A DNA stretch of 64,000 bases from Brachyhypopomus gauderio (Eukaryota > Chordata > Actinopteri > Gymnotiformes > Hypopomidae): NCBI RefSeq assembly GCF_052324685.1, contig NC_135220.1, forward strand, positions 1,687,980 through 1,751,979, given 5' to 3'. Shown piece after piece: positions 22,201-35,999 of the stretch. The notes below the pieces were generated by a model. The model was not told where the DNA came from, did no database searches, and saw only the letters and a program-made list of their open reading frames with translations. Both the position numbers and the translations under genes were made by a program. The stretch's first letter is position 1. Each line of letters opens with the position of its first letter.

Positions 22201-24064
22201 GTCTGTGGGAGAAACGACAAATTGTGATGTCAGAATCTCAAACGCTCTCGTATCCTGCTGGAATTGTGAAAGCTGGGTCAGTGTAATCATTGGCCGCTTC
22301 ATTAGGGAGCCCTTGTAGGAGCCCATCTCATACTGATCGCATACTAACCACAGGGCCACTGCTGGCTGGATATTTTCTGAAAAAACCGATAAAACTGCTC
22401 CAAACCCCTAATCATGTCTTCACAATCATCGACAATGCTGTGTTGAATGGTCTGACATCAAGACAACAGCCGTTCTGCTGTGGTCCTGTGGTCAGAAACC
22501 GATCAGTGATGGACAGGATAAAGCATGGGGGGGTTGTAATTTTCGCATCATGTGTTTAACGCAGTACTGCCTACATACACTGAAAAAAATAAAGCATTGG
22601 CTCAATGTAATAAAATTGAATTAATCAATCACACAAACTCTTTTTCATTGACTCAATCCAAAAAACTAAATTCATGACTAAATGACAGTTTTTTAGATTG
22701 AGTCAATGAAAAAAAGTTTGTGTGATTGATTAATTCAATTTTATTACATTGAGCCAATGCTTTATTTTTTTCAGTGTATAGAGCGGCAGGAAGTGAGAAA
22801 AGGCTCTCGAGTTGTGAGCGTCTGCGTCACGCAGCCTGAATCCCGTGTCCTCTCACCGTCAGGGTTCAGGGAGAGCGCCTTCTCCCTGGCGCTGCTGTCG
22901 GCGGGCGTGGCCCACTCGGTGGCCTCCGCCTGCAGCCTGGGCAAACTCCGCGGCTGCGGCTGCGAAGCCAAGCGTCGCCTGGACGACGACAAGATCCGGC
23001 TGAAGCTGACCCAGTTGCAGCTGCAGACCCTCCAGAGGAGCGGAGTGAGCGTCGGCGGGGCGGGCTTCAGCCCCAACCACAGCGGCCCGCCCGCCGCCCC
23101 GCGCCCGGCCCGGCCCGCCGCCCTGCTGAAGCCTCTGCCGGAGGAGGGCTCCTCCGTGCAGGAGACGTGGGAGTGGGGAGGCTGCAGTCACGACGCCCGC
23201 TTTGGCGTACGCTTCGCCAGGGACTGGCTGGACTCCAGGGCGTCGCCTCGTGACATACACGCCCGAATGAAGATGCACAACAATCGCGTTGGCAGGCAGG
23301 TACAGTGGTTCAAAAAATCTTCACATCATTAATCTTTATGTGTCTTTTCTTTTCTTTTAGTGGCTGTAAATGTGTAGCAGCACAAGAGGCCAACGTGGGC
23401 TTGAAAATGCCTTCATGACTTTTTATCGTATTATTCAATAATGGGTTTAATTAATTAATCAAGTTTATGTTCGTGAACTAGTTTATTTGACTTGAGCGCT
23501 TAGCAATTTTCTATCATTTTAGTTTTAATACTGAAACACTGAACATTGATATAGGCATGTGTGTTTGTTTGTTTACAGACAGTGACTGACAACATGAAGA
23601 GAAAATGCAAGTGTCACGGCACATCTGGTAGCTGCCAGTTCAAAACCTGCTGGTATGTGACCCCCGAGTTCAGCCTAGTGGGAACGCTGCTCCATCAGAA
23701 ATTCCTCTCCGCTGTCTTCATCAACTCCCAGAACAAGAACAGCGGTGCGTTCGACCCGCGTGCGGCCGGCGGGCCGGAGTCGGCCCGGCCCCGTCGCCGT
23801 GGCCTCGCCAGGGAGCTGGTCTACTTCGAGAAGTCTCCCGACTTCTGCGAGCGCGAGCCGTCCGTGGACTCGCCGGGCACGCAGGGGCGCGTGTGCACCA
23901 AGAGCGGTGCGGGCATGGAGGGCTGCGGGTCGCTGTGCTGCGGCCGTGGCCACAACATCCTGCGTCAGACGCGGAGCGAACGCTGCCACTGCCGCTTCCA
24001 CTGGTGCTGCTACGTGCTGTGTGACGAGTGCCGGGTCACCGAGTGGGTCAACGTGTGCAAGTGA
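18648..24064 (+). CDS. wnt10b: Wnt10b secreted signalling protein (complete, 4 exons)
   Basis: Secreted Wnt ligand. Coding exons 18648-18721, 21793-22055, 22863-23299 and 23579-24064 join in frame (phases 2, 1, 0) to 419 residues plus stop. Exon 1 encodes a short signal peptide ([20 protein letters not shown]). Exon 2 carries [19 protein letters not shown] and a [10 protein letters not shown] block typical of Wnt10. Exon 3 has [20 protein letters not shown] and a family-typical variable Pro/Ala-rich insert before WEWGGCSHD. Exon 4 has [10 protein letters not shown], with the acylated serine at residue 274, and ends in VNVCK. I choose Wnt10b over Wnt10a because wnt1 and arf3 are neighbours. 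Exons 3 and 4 are far more GC-rich than the surrounding introns. Intron 1 holds a triplicated splice donor and a large minisatellite; intron 2 holds a palindromic MITE. Confidence 0.97.
18716..18811 (+). repeat. 32-bp tandem triplication across the wnt10b exon 1 donor
   Basis: The unit GTTCACGTAAGTAGAAAGGT (first 20 of 32 bases) starts at 18716, 18748 and 18780. Each copy carries the same CAC|GTAAGT donor, at 18722, 18754 and 18786. The first copy includes the last six coding bases of exon 1. Confidence 0.95.
18871..19004. repeat. Compound (AT)n-(GT)n microsatellite
   Basis: Irregular AT/TATA units from about 18878 to 18950 run directly into (GT)n to about 19004. It lies in wnt10b intron 1. 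Confidence 0.95.
19211..19258. repeat. (CA)n microsatellite
   Basis: About 23 CA units in wnt10b intron 1, in inverted orientation to the (GT)n tract about 210 bases upstream. Confidence 0.95.
19922..21368. repeat. 29-bp minisatellite, about 45 units, E-box in most units
   Basis: Contiguous units of 29 bases (core ATCTACAGATGTTCACGTGT, then AAAGAGG/AC or AAAGAGCTC) fill wnt10b intron 1. Most units contain CACGTG and the rest mainly CACATG, so nearly every unit has a CANNTG E-box. Many units alternate between two variants, suggesting a 58-bp higher-order repeat. The last units at the right edge are diverged (AAAGTGCACATCTCCAG). A 122-bp transposon interrupts the array near its left edge. Confidence 0.95.
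19970..20091. mobile_element. Non-autonomous hAT-type MITE inserted in the minisatellite
   Basis: The 122-bp insert begins CATGGACGTAATTTT and ends AAAATTACGTCCGTG, which are 15-bp inverted termini with one mismatch. It is flanked on both sides by the same 8 bases, ATCTACAG (19962-19969 and 20092-20099). An 8-bp target duplication and CA...TG ends are hallmarks of hAT transposition. No coding capacity. Two G-runs lie inside. Confidence 0.85.
22261..22545. repeat. Diverged interspersed repeat in wnt10b intron 2
   Basis: Phrases such as GGCCACTGCTGGCTGGATAT and a downstream GTGGTCCTGTGGTCAGAAAC resemble a repeat I associate with many teleost genomes. Termini are not evident and the family cannot be assigned. 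The 89-codon frame over it is not considered a gene. Confidence 0.35.
22578..22776. mobile_element. Palindromic MITE with TA target duplication
   Basis: A 199-bp element that is nearly all inverted repeat: arms of about 89 bases starting CACTGAAAAAAATAAAGCAT match each other with about two mismatches around a loop of about 20 bases. TA flanks both ends (22576-22577 and 22777-22778), consistent with a Tc1/mariner-type target site. It ends 86 bases before wnt10b exon 3. Confidence 0.85.
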
Positions 24065-24116
24065 ACACGGCCCGCCCGCCGCTTCAGAACCTCCGCCCCA
24101 CCACGCAAACCAACCA

Positions 24117-24143
24117 CCCCCCCCCCCCCCCCCCCCCCCCCCC
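24117..24143. repeat. Poly(C) run just 3' of wnt10b
   Basis: 27 consecutive cytosines in the presumed 3' UTR. Assembly length may be unreliable for such a run. Confidence 0.9.
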
Positions 24144-25765
24144 GGCCTGGTCCGTGGCTGGAGGGAGAGACGGGTGCGGGACGACCTCTCACACCGAGCG
24201 TGCGTCTGCCTTCCTGTCTTACTCTCCCCCAGCGTCGCTTTAACCATGTCTCCCTTCAGCCCCCATTATCTGGGATCCATTTGCTTTGTGTGGTTCTTGT
24301 TATTCTCCAAATGCCAAGACAAAGACTGAGGAGAGGAGGGACTCATGTCATTCGCCTTTGTTTCCCCTGTTTGGGTTCCTCGACCATGAAAATGCCCTAA
24401 AAGCCATCTGTGTTCTTCACAATAACAAGGCGCAACAGCAGGAACACATTATTACTGAACAGCAAAGGCACGGCCACCATAGACAACTGAGCGTACGTTC
24501 GTAAATGTGTGCCTAATGGCCTTGTCTTATCACGGCAAAGCTTTCTTTAAGTTCTTCTTGATGTCAGTGCTGATGTCATAAGCCAGGCAATTTCATCGTG
24601 AACTGACACAGGGAACAGAGATTGTGCCCACGCACATTGCTTGGCTAGGATTTAATGTAAACCAGGACAAGTGTGATGTAAGAATAGCACACTGCCGTTC
24701 CCAACCTGTACAGATGTTGACCAGTCAGAGCGCAAGCAATGAAACAACAGACTGAAGGGAATACTTGTACTTCCCATGGGTTTTCCCCCTATATGATTGG
24801 AAACAGTCACGTTTTATCTCACTCTGCTGCATCTTAACACCAAACGGTGTGTTGTGGACAGGACCTTTAGACTTTTAAAGGACCTTTTAGTCTTCTCAAA
24901 ACCATTTTAAGCTGCATTAAGTTGCAGTAATGATAATCATTTGTAATGACACTGAAGCGTATACTTTTTCACTCTTAATGTTTGTACAAATGATGGTAAG
25001 TGACACAGATGAATTATAATGTTATATGAATTGTCTCTTTTTATCCTCTCGAGAAATGCGCCAAGCTGGAATTTTGCGCTGGACCATTTTTTGATGAGTT
25101 TGGTTGGTCTGATTGTTTGTTTGTTTTTCAGGAGATTTCTTTATTAGTAAAGTAGCCTGCAGTGTCTCTAGCACCAAGGAAGCATCTGGAAACGTGAGAT
25201 GAAAGAACATTCTAGAAGTGAGTGGCTCACAGTGAATATGCCTGGTTTCTCTTGAGGGAGACTTTTATAGGAAAGGACAAGATGGAGGGTAAGAATGGTA
25301 CCAGTCTTAGTGGGATCAGAGGCGTAGTTGACAGTAAACCGAGGCTGTGCACTGCCTAGGACAATTTGTCGTTCTCTGAGCATCTCCCACTAAAAGATGC
25401 CTGACTGCTCTGCGTTAACTCAAGCCAGATCCAGCAGATCCAACACTGAAGCCTGGATAACTACAAGCCTCAAATTTCACAAACATTTGACGACGTTTTT
25501 AGCGATTAAGATGTGCATTGCGCTACTGTGCAGCGGACCCCAGCGACGGTGTTCCTGTTGTCCCGGCGACGGTGACCAGCATGGTGTTTAGTGTGACCAG
25601 GGAGGGGAACGGAGTGATGGAGGCTGGTGTGGAACGATAAAGCGCTGGATCTCTGGCTCGCATTTCTTCATTCCTTTATCATTTCGCCCTGGAGCTGCCG
25701 CAAAGGAGAATTTCCTGTCGCTGTTTCTCCCATGTGTGAGACAGAGAGCCTCGATAGCTTTGGAC

Positions 25766-25793
25766 CTCTCTCTCTCTCTCTCTCTCTCTCTCC
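25766..25793. repeat. (CT)n microsatellite
   Basis: About 13 CT units in intergenic DNA. Confidence 0.95.
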
Positions 25794-26483
25794 CACCCCC
25801 ATCGATGCTGTGCAGCCAGTTACACATACAAAGCAACATACTGACAGCATCTAGAATAATGACAACCAGACACTCCAAAATGTAAGGCTTGGGGGCGTGG
25901 AGTGCACAAATCTGATGCTGGGTCAGAGCATTGTGTGGTTTGTCATCGCCGAGGCAGACAGATGGACAGACGTACGGACATGCGCAGGTAGACAAGTGGG
26001 CAGGTAGATCAACACGTACACTTGTGCACATGCTACAAACATCAAAAGAGAGAGACATGGTCAAAACGGCTTCGAACATCTGCTTCTGGGCACCGTGTCC
26101 AGGCAGCCCTCTCCATTTTTGATGTGGGACAAGGATAAAGAGAGAAAGGCAGGGAGAAAAACAAGGAGTCAGCTACCCAGAACATCAAAGCCCAAGCCTC
26201 AACGTGCAAGCCCTCATTAGTTCTGCAAGCCTAACCAACCCGACTCGTGATTGTGTTTGCCGAGCTGCACTTTGGCAAACACTTCAGAGGAAAGGTTCCT
26301 TTAAATTATAATTCCCACCCCCACCCTAGCTTCTGCCTCCATCACCCCTACCCACTGTACGCCTCCCCCCACGCAGCCCCCACAGGCTCCCTGCACGCAG
26401 AGTCCCAGCGCTCACCCCCGTGGCCCTCTCCACCCCATAATCTGGTGCGCAGCTGCAAGCGGTTGCTCCGGTTGCTGCCGCTC

Positions 26484-26511
26484 CTCTCTCTCTCTCTCTC
26501 TCTCTCTCTCC
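26484..26511. repeat. (CT)n microsatellite
   Basis: About 14 CT units in intergenic DNA. Confidence 0.95.
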
Positions 26512-27339
26512 GAAACCGCCGAACTGATAAACACATCCATCACGAAGCCACTGACAGACACTCGCGCGCGTGAGATGACACGCAGAGAGACCCTTCTGAG
26601 TTCATCTGAGCAGTGTTTGTCCAAGCACGCATGAATCTCACACCAACGTGTCACTGCGGGGCTGAATATGGGCTTCTAGGGTATGGTGGAAATAAAAATG
26701 TGGGGGAAATTTCTGAAACTGGGGTAAATTGATGAAGTTACTGAAAGAGCATGTCAAGTGATCATTTACGTATGTCTTAGTGAGATGTTGCATGGAATGG
26801 TGAAGATATGTGATATGTGAGGAATATTTTTTTATTGTGGTGGAGTGCATGAATACCATATTAATCCAACATATGATATCAGTGAAGGTTTCACTGCAGA
26901 TTCTGACTCTTCGAGGCCTACTTAGAAATGCCATTTGGCTCTTTTGCTTTTCTGTTAATGACTGAACACATTTCAGGCTGCCAAATAATATCGTTTGGCA
27001 GGGCACGGCAAGTTATTTATTTATGGAGTAGAGTCTTGGCTGAATAATTAAATACCTTGGATATGTCTAAGACACTGTGCCTCAGTTATGACCTACTGCA
27101 TGTACAGATGTGACTGAAATATTATTTTAAAGAAAAACTAAATCTCTTCCACTGTAGACTACTATTGTATCTTAATGTATTACATACAACTGATACTGTG
27201 TAATTTTGTTCTTTTCCCAGATAAAATATATATATATTGCCAAGTTTTTTTTTCCGTTTTCATAAACATTTTGTGTCCTGCGTGTTAATTTGCGCTTTTC
27301 ATGAGAGTAATGCAAAGGTATAATGGTTTGTTAAATTGG

Positions 27340-27444
27340 ATAAAATCGCGAGATTGCATTTCAGTGTAACGTGCTGCAACGTCGTCCATAATGGTTTTAT
27401 CGCGAGACTAGCGCGGGGTGACTTGTTAGTTGCCGCTGTCAGAG
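27340..27444 (+). promoter_or_regulatory. Candidate arf3 promoter and 5' UTR exon
   Basis: Two TCGCGAGA motifs (27346-27353 and 27400-27407, 54 bases apart) match eight bases of the TCTCGCGAGA element found at many housekeeping promoters. They are followed by CTGTCAGAG|GTGAGTAAGG, a strong splice donor with the exon ending at 27444. A non-coding first exon spliced to the start-codon exon at about 29.3 kb would fit the known ARF gene structure. Transcription start is inferred. Confidence 0.5.
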
Positions 27445-29321
27445 GTGAGTAAGGATGCGGTAAAGGTGGGCTATAAAATAAACCACATGAATTAACATTG
27501 TTTATTGAGTACATATTGTGCCTTATAGAGTGGGATCATTGAGAGCCGACGAATCATCCAAGATTGTGTTCGTGTTTATTTGCGTACTGCTGGTGAGCTA
27601 TTTAGGTCACTAGAGCTGACACAGCACGCCGTAGGAAAGGTGAGAAATGTTTTGCGATTCCCGATGGTTGGGTGATTTAAAAATCTTGTAATGATATTGT
27701 GCTGACTGAGCGCACTGGAATATGTCTCAGAATCAGTACGAATGTAGGAATTTATTGATATCGGAGGCGAACGTGAGCAGAAGCTGAACTCGTTTGCATA
27801 AGTAAAACGCTGTGATCAAGCTTTTTACTGTTATAATTTTTTTTTATATTTCGGATATGTTTCAGTGCTGCTATGACTGTGCAGTGTTCAGTATTAACTG
27901 TTTACATTTAGGTTGTGTAGTAGTGTAGTGATAGTAGTGATAGTGGTGGCTTCAAATGCATGAATGTAGCTGCGGTTAAACTGCTTCCCCTGCGCCTCCT
28001 CCACGCACGCGTTGGTACCCAATGATTCCGAGTATAGAAACACCTCTACAACATCCGCCCAATGATCCCCCTCTGTCTGCGTTTTCAATCCAGATGACAC
28101 TGTCTATTTGTTGTTTTGTTTTTGAGAATTACCAAGTGTCTCTGCATGCAGCCTGCGTGTATCACCGAGTCTCATTTTGATGAGACGCCCGTGAGTCACA
28201 TGAGGTTTACAGTGGTGGTCATTTCTTACTGAAAAGATTAAGGTGACGTAGCAATAATGCCACGTTTTGCTCCACTATCTTGAGCTCAGTGGTATCTTCT
28301 TGCTGTTCTGTTGCTATGGTAATCAGTAATGGCCACTGAAAAAACTGTGAAGTTTTTTTTTCTGTGCTTGTGGTATTTCTTTACATCTGTTATCAGATTT
28401 TCCACTCATGTACTGTCAATAGACATGTGTGAAATCCCTTTGTGTCTGTCATGTTAATAATTTCAGTCTTTTTTATCCTTGTGTCTGCTGTACCATCATC
28501 ACACAGAAGCTTTCTTTTTAGAAGGCATACACCCCAAAGCATCATCAGTGCTTCTCTCTGACCGTCAATGTGACAGAGGCAAACTGTTTGTCAGGTCTTC
28601 CATTTTAACTTTGTTTGCCTGCAGTCCACTGTACTCATATAAGTAATGGTTCATTGGGATGGCTGCCTCTTAGATGTTTGTGACTGCAGTAGAGGATTAA
28701 TGCTAGATAATGGGCCTGTGTATTTCTTGACCTGCATGGCCAAACTAATGGAACCACACTACCAAAACCAAAAAGCTGTGGAGAACACAGCTCAAAATGG
28801 ACAAAAACTCTGACATGGGTGACTGGTGCCTTGTGCACTGCAATACGAATGAAACGATTGCAGTTCAAGATTTAAAGAGACAAATATTTTTGGGATTGTA
28901 TTGGTTCCATAGCCACAACTCAGAATTACAGATACCAGGTGTATGTAAGATGATTTATGGTGCTGTAAGAATTGTTTCTCGGTTTGGAATCTTTTCAGAA
29001 TGAGAAATGATTTAAATGTAAATTGCCAGTTTTGTTGATAAATGTCCCGATTTGCTGATTTTCAATACGCCTGTGGTCAAAATAACGTTTTCCTCAGGGT
29101 GTTGTTGCATAGCAGTGTAAGGTCTGTTACATTTAACTCAAGCGACAGGGATCGTTTACCAAAAAAATTTATGAAATGTGCCATTAAACTGATATGCTAG
29201 AATTTTAGTGATGCATGTCAGTTTGGAAACAAAAATATATCATTAGAGTAATTACCCAAAATAGACACACGTGTTTTATTGTTAGAGAAATGTGTGCCTG
29301 TCTGTATGATATCTTTATTAA

Positions 29322-31533
<2,212 letters not shown>

Positions 31534-32008
31534 AGACAGGACTGCAGGACAGGGTGTCCCCCAGCAGGAGCACACCAGCATGGGGATGACCGGCGGGCTC
31601 GTGGGGTCTTTTGACTCTGTTCTCCAGACGGCTGCACGGACCGGGCCAACTTGAAGCCTCCCAGTGCCGACGGTGTCCCACTTCTCGGCGCCGGTAGAAT
31701 GACGTTGCTTTAAACGTCTCTCTCTCGCATTTTGACAAATCTACCATGACAGTTATATTATAAATGGTAGCACGTTGGCATGGCTTATGCAATTTGCTCA
31801 TGATAAGACAGACGAAAGATGCTTGTTTCCTGTGTAAACTGTGACTCAGTAGTCCAAAACTAAGTTCCAATCTTCATGCTGTAAAAAGTGTAAAACACTA
31901 GTATTTGATAATCAAAATGAGTATATATTCACTATATAGTCATTAATTAGTTAGTGTTAAATGCAGGTCATTTAAACTATCATAATGTACTGCCCTAATA
32001 GTTTAGAA

Positions 32009-32316
32009 CAGGGGTCGGCAACTGGCGGACCGCGGTCCGGATCCGGACCCGAACGCAGTCCTGTCCGGACCCAATCTCATTCCTGATTAACTGTATACGG
32101 ACCCAAATGACATCCCATCCGGACCCAGAATAAATTGTTAAAAATAGTTCTTAATTTTGACGGGAGAAGTCATTTTAAACCGGAGCATTTATTTCAGCAC
32201 TATTGAAAATATTGAAAATAGCGCTGAACTCCGTCACGAGTGTTACGCCCCCCGGACCGCAGGTCAGAGCTATCTGCCAAATTTGGCCCGCGGAACAATA
32301 TAGTTGATTACCCCTG
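32009..32316. mobile_element. Non-autonomous hAT transposon with 8-bp target duplication
   Basis: The 308-bp element starts CAGGGGTCGGCAACT and ends TAGTTGATTACCCCTG, imperfect inverted termini of hAT type. It is flanked by GTTTAGAA at 32001-32008 and 32317-32324. The interior has repeated TCCGGACCC motifs and no coding frame. Confidence 0.88.
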
Positions 32317-32604
32317 GTTTAGAACCTTTGTCCTAGTGGCTTTGAATCTTGTTTCCAGCAGCCTTTAAATACAGGAAATAAATTTAAATGGTTCTTGAGT
32401 GAATCCAGAAATTTGGTTTTGATTGCTGGGGAATTTCAGAGACATGGAACACTAGATTTCAGTGTTCTCAAATGTGTTTAAATTTTATATGATTTTTTTC
32501 CAGAATAACTTTAAATATTAAAATAATACACTGTGTTGTAGTAGCATTGAATTCAGTGGTGAAAATGGTAGCATGGTAGTCATACTTACAGTCATACTGG
32601 CTGC

Positions 32605-32607
<3 letters not shown>

Positions 32608-32638
<31 letters not shown>
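32608..32638. repeat. (CA)n microsatellite
   Basis: About 15 CA units followed by TA-rich sequence to about 32670. Confidence 0.95.
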
Positions 32639-32641
<3 letters not shown>

Positions 32642-33168
32642 TATATAATATATATATAATAATATAATAATCTCCCAGGCCTCAGTCAGTTCTCTGTTTG
32701 TGAACAGATAGATCACATGATCACTACTCTTTGTCCTTGCACATACACATTGCTGGGTCAGAATGATCCTTTGTGCACTGGGTGCTAATTTTAGTCATGC
32801 GCTACCTGGGGAAGACACACGGTGCAGTCCTACAATCCTATGACAAGGCTGCTGAATTTTTGCATTTTGCACCCCGTGAAAGGGACCGATTGCTTTTGCA
32901 TGACTCCCGTGTGTCATGCAAGCGTGCTCTGCCGTCTCGCTGTGTTTTGTTGCATGTGTTTTGTTGATGCTATGAAGGGCAGGTGTAGCTCCCCCTGACT
33001 CTGTGATTGGTTTAGCTGTTTGTAATATGTGTGGTTCTTCATGAGATTGATTCAGAGACACTGTAGTCACATTTCACATTGTGTTGACTTGGAAATACTG
33101 TGTGATTTCTTTTATTTGTTTGTTTGTGGAAGTCAGATCATGTTTTCTGTTGGGGATCTGGGGATTAT

Positions 33169-33175
<7 letters not shown>

Positions 33176-33212
<37 letters not shown>
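33176..33212. repeat. (GT)n microsatellite
   Basis: About 18 GT units. Confidence 0.95.
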
Positions 33213-33218
<6 letters not shown>

Positions 33219-33850
33219 TTTTTTCGTTGCTGCTGACAGAAGGGTTGGGACTGGGGGGTGCGCTTTGTGATTTTTATGTAACAAAGCTCCTCGTGCTGAG
33301 ATCGCATTGTTGAAGTCAACTGTTCAGCAGATGTTCAGTTGGAGATGTTCCTCTGAGAAGAAGGCAGTGATACCTTCAGAACTTTCCTTCTCTCTCCGCA
33401 TCCCTCTGCTCCTCAATGTGACCTCCTGTCTGGACAACTGCTCCTTCACCAGTCGGCCTCCAACAGCTTCAGTGTATCATCAATTCCCAGTAGTATATAT
33501 TTACATATATGTACCTGTTTTTTAAACTACTGGACATTCACTAAACGTATAGCCATCTCACATTCTCTGATTCTCTGTTCCATTGTAGAATAACATCGCA
33601 AACTGTCGCAGACAGGGAAAAGCTTCATTTGTACAATCATTATATGACTTTCTTATCACTGCTACGCTCAGCAGCTGAGTAATTAATGAAACTGATCATC
33701 TAAACCAAGTTAAAACCTCTCACTAGTTGATATGTTCATGAAGTTACTGGCCTTCACTGATGCAATGTATTTGCCCGTATGAAGATATTATACATGGTAA
33801 TTTATTGAAGCAACCTGACTAATAAACTCTCTATAACCAAAATGATAGAG

Positions 33851-35999
33851 CTCTTATTTGCATCTGCAGAAGAGCTTTGCCTCTTTCAGTTGTGTCCACA
33901 TTGGGGTTATTATTTATTTAGTTATTTGTAGAATCAGTCCATGTTCTGTGGGATGTGGGACTGTGTTACCATATATTTCAGTCTTTTTGTGGTTTGGTCT
34001 GTAATTACAGAATGTGTCTATGCTGGTAAAGTTGTGTGATACCACAGAAAGTTATAAATCTTTTTTTCGGAATACACTGCTGTGGATACAGAATGAGCGG
34101 CTGTACCTGAGTTTTTAACAGCTCATGCAGTCTCCCTTTCTTAAAGGGTTTTAATTGCTCGCTGCAAACATTAATCACTAACTCGGAAAATTCGAGCAGT
34201 GGGAATTGGGAAAATCCTCTCAACAAGGTGTCCAGCATCTCACCCCCTCTTTCCCCTGGCTTATCCCACACACTCACTCACTCACTCACACACACACACA
34301 CACAAAAACACTCACACTGACACACCCCCCTGCCTGCCTGCCCTCACAGTGTGTGTCTCCAGGGGCGTGACAGCAGTATGTGGGTCAGGGCTGCTCCCTG
34401 GTCTGCCAGACCCCAAGGCCCCCTGCAGGCCACGCACAATAGCAGCACTGCGGCGGGTGCCATTGCTGGGATTCCCTCTCGTAACCGGGGCGCCCTCGCC
34501 CAGGGCACAGACACACTGGCAGCAGCGCTGCAATCAATTCATCAATCCGCGATGGGAGTGTGGAGTGCTGAGGGCCAGCCAGCCCACCCCCGTTGCGGGC
34601 CTCGGCCACCGGCGCTGAGGCCGGGGCGCTGAGCTGGAGGCCTATGGAGCTGGATGGGCTGCAGTTGGATGGAAGTTGTGCACAACGACGGTGGGGGGTT
34701 GGGGGATGGCAGTGTGTACCAAACGGTACTGCTGTAGAAGCTATGGGTAAAGTTCATTTGAGGGTTTAGGGAGCTGGTCTAAGAAACAATGGGGAAAAGA
34801 CTATAATGATAGCAAAACTGCAAACATACAATTGTTTTCTAGACCTTTGATTTAGCTGCTTTACAGAATAGGAATTTATTTTTGAATTCAGAATTGTCAT
34901 GTGGTTGTATGATAATTTGTGCATTAAACTAGAATTATTCAGTTTCCGTGGTTTGGATATCTACTAAAGTTTTGCTTTTTGTGTTTACACCATTACAAAA
35001 GTGCTCTGATACTGGACCTCAAAACAGTTGCTGTGATGAGAAGTATTTGATAAGTTAATGAAATACAAAATATTTGAATCACAAAGATTCACTTAAGGAC
35101 AAAATCACAGACTATCACAAACAATTTATGTATAATGTACAAAATAGATAAATAGAAATATTTGCAATTCTAAGGGTACGTTTTCTTGTTTCATGGGTTC
35201 TGAACTGGTTGCTTGCTGCAGCTTTTCTAGCACTGACACTACTTTGCTAATACCTCCTCCTATTGGACAAAATTGGAAAATGTATTATGTAGCAGTGTGT
35301 GCTGTACGTGTGTTTGGGGGATATTTTGTGACACGTTTTTGAAATAGTCCTACGCCAAATCATCAGAACACTATTTGATAGCCTGTTCGCATTTCCGCAT
35401 GTTTTTTTAATGCGAGATGTTTAAGAAAATATTAACCTTCTAATATTCTACAAATATTTCTCTCAATGTTTTATACACATATTATTCTCTTACATTAAGT
35501 TATTTTCTTATGTTTCTATTTGATTTAATTTATCTAGGGCATACTATGTACAAAAATTACATTCGACACAATTTTAAGTGATCGCTTTTTTAAGCGCAGT
35601 AATCCAGTCTCTAAAATCCACAACTAATTTTCAAATGAGTACACTGATATAAGCGGAAGATTTGAGAAACGTCCATCCTCGGTAACAGCACAATAACATA
35701 CAATTTTCCAAACTATACATATTGCATAGAAGAAACACGTCTATTATTCAGGAACCCTAAGACCAAATTGATATTTACAGATTAGTAACTTTGAGCATCA
35801 AACATCTTAATGAAAACATTCACAATTGTAACTTGAAGCAAGATAAAGTACATACAGTGTGGTGTATCACCGTGAGAATTTACCACGTTTAAAGTATTAT
35901 AAAACAGTAGTTTTCTTCAAGTTTATGCTCAGACTGAGCCTATTGTGGAAACGACTGTTTCTGTTGGGAGAGTTAGCCGACAACCAGGCCCGTTAATCC
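33851..35999. other. Intergenic between arf3 and phf8
   Basis: No gene recognised. A GC-rich patch at about 34320-34640, preceded by a short (CA)n run, contains a 139-codon frame without recognisable domains or splice support; I regard it as non-coding. The remainder is AT-rich. Confidence 0.5.

Larger units (their letters stand above)
24065..27340. other. wnt10b 3' flank; no further gene
   Basis: A 27-base C-run (24117-24143) follows the wnt10b stop by about 50 bases. The rest presumably includes the wnt10b 3' UTR and then spacer; I saw no confident poly(A) signal for it. Two (CT)n microsatellites are present at about 25766-25793 and 26484-26511. Open frames here are short or repeat-driven. 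Confidence 0.5.
31534..33850 (+). other. Presumed arf3 3' UTR and flank
   Basis: No coding exon. Plus-strand AATAAA hexamers at 32377-32382 and 33821-33826 are candidate poly(A) signals; mammalian ARF3 is known to have a long 3' UTR. A hAT MITE and two microsatellites lie within. Confidence 0.45.

Noticed and set aside
22290-22559. 89-codon frame in wnt10b intron 2
   Set aside because: Falls in an interspersed repeat; the real exon structure skips it in frame.
22859-24329. 139-, 190- and 194-codon frames overlapping wnt10b
   Set aside because: Alternative-frame or antisense shadows of the GC-rich wnt10b exons 3 and 4.
34199-34618. 139-codon open frame between arf3 and phf8
   Set aside because: Begins in a (CA)n region, no domain, several overlapping frames of similar length on both strands; explained by GC-rich composition.
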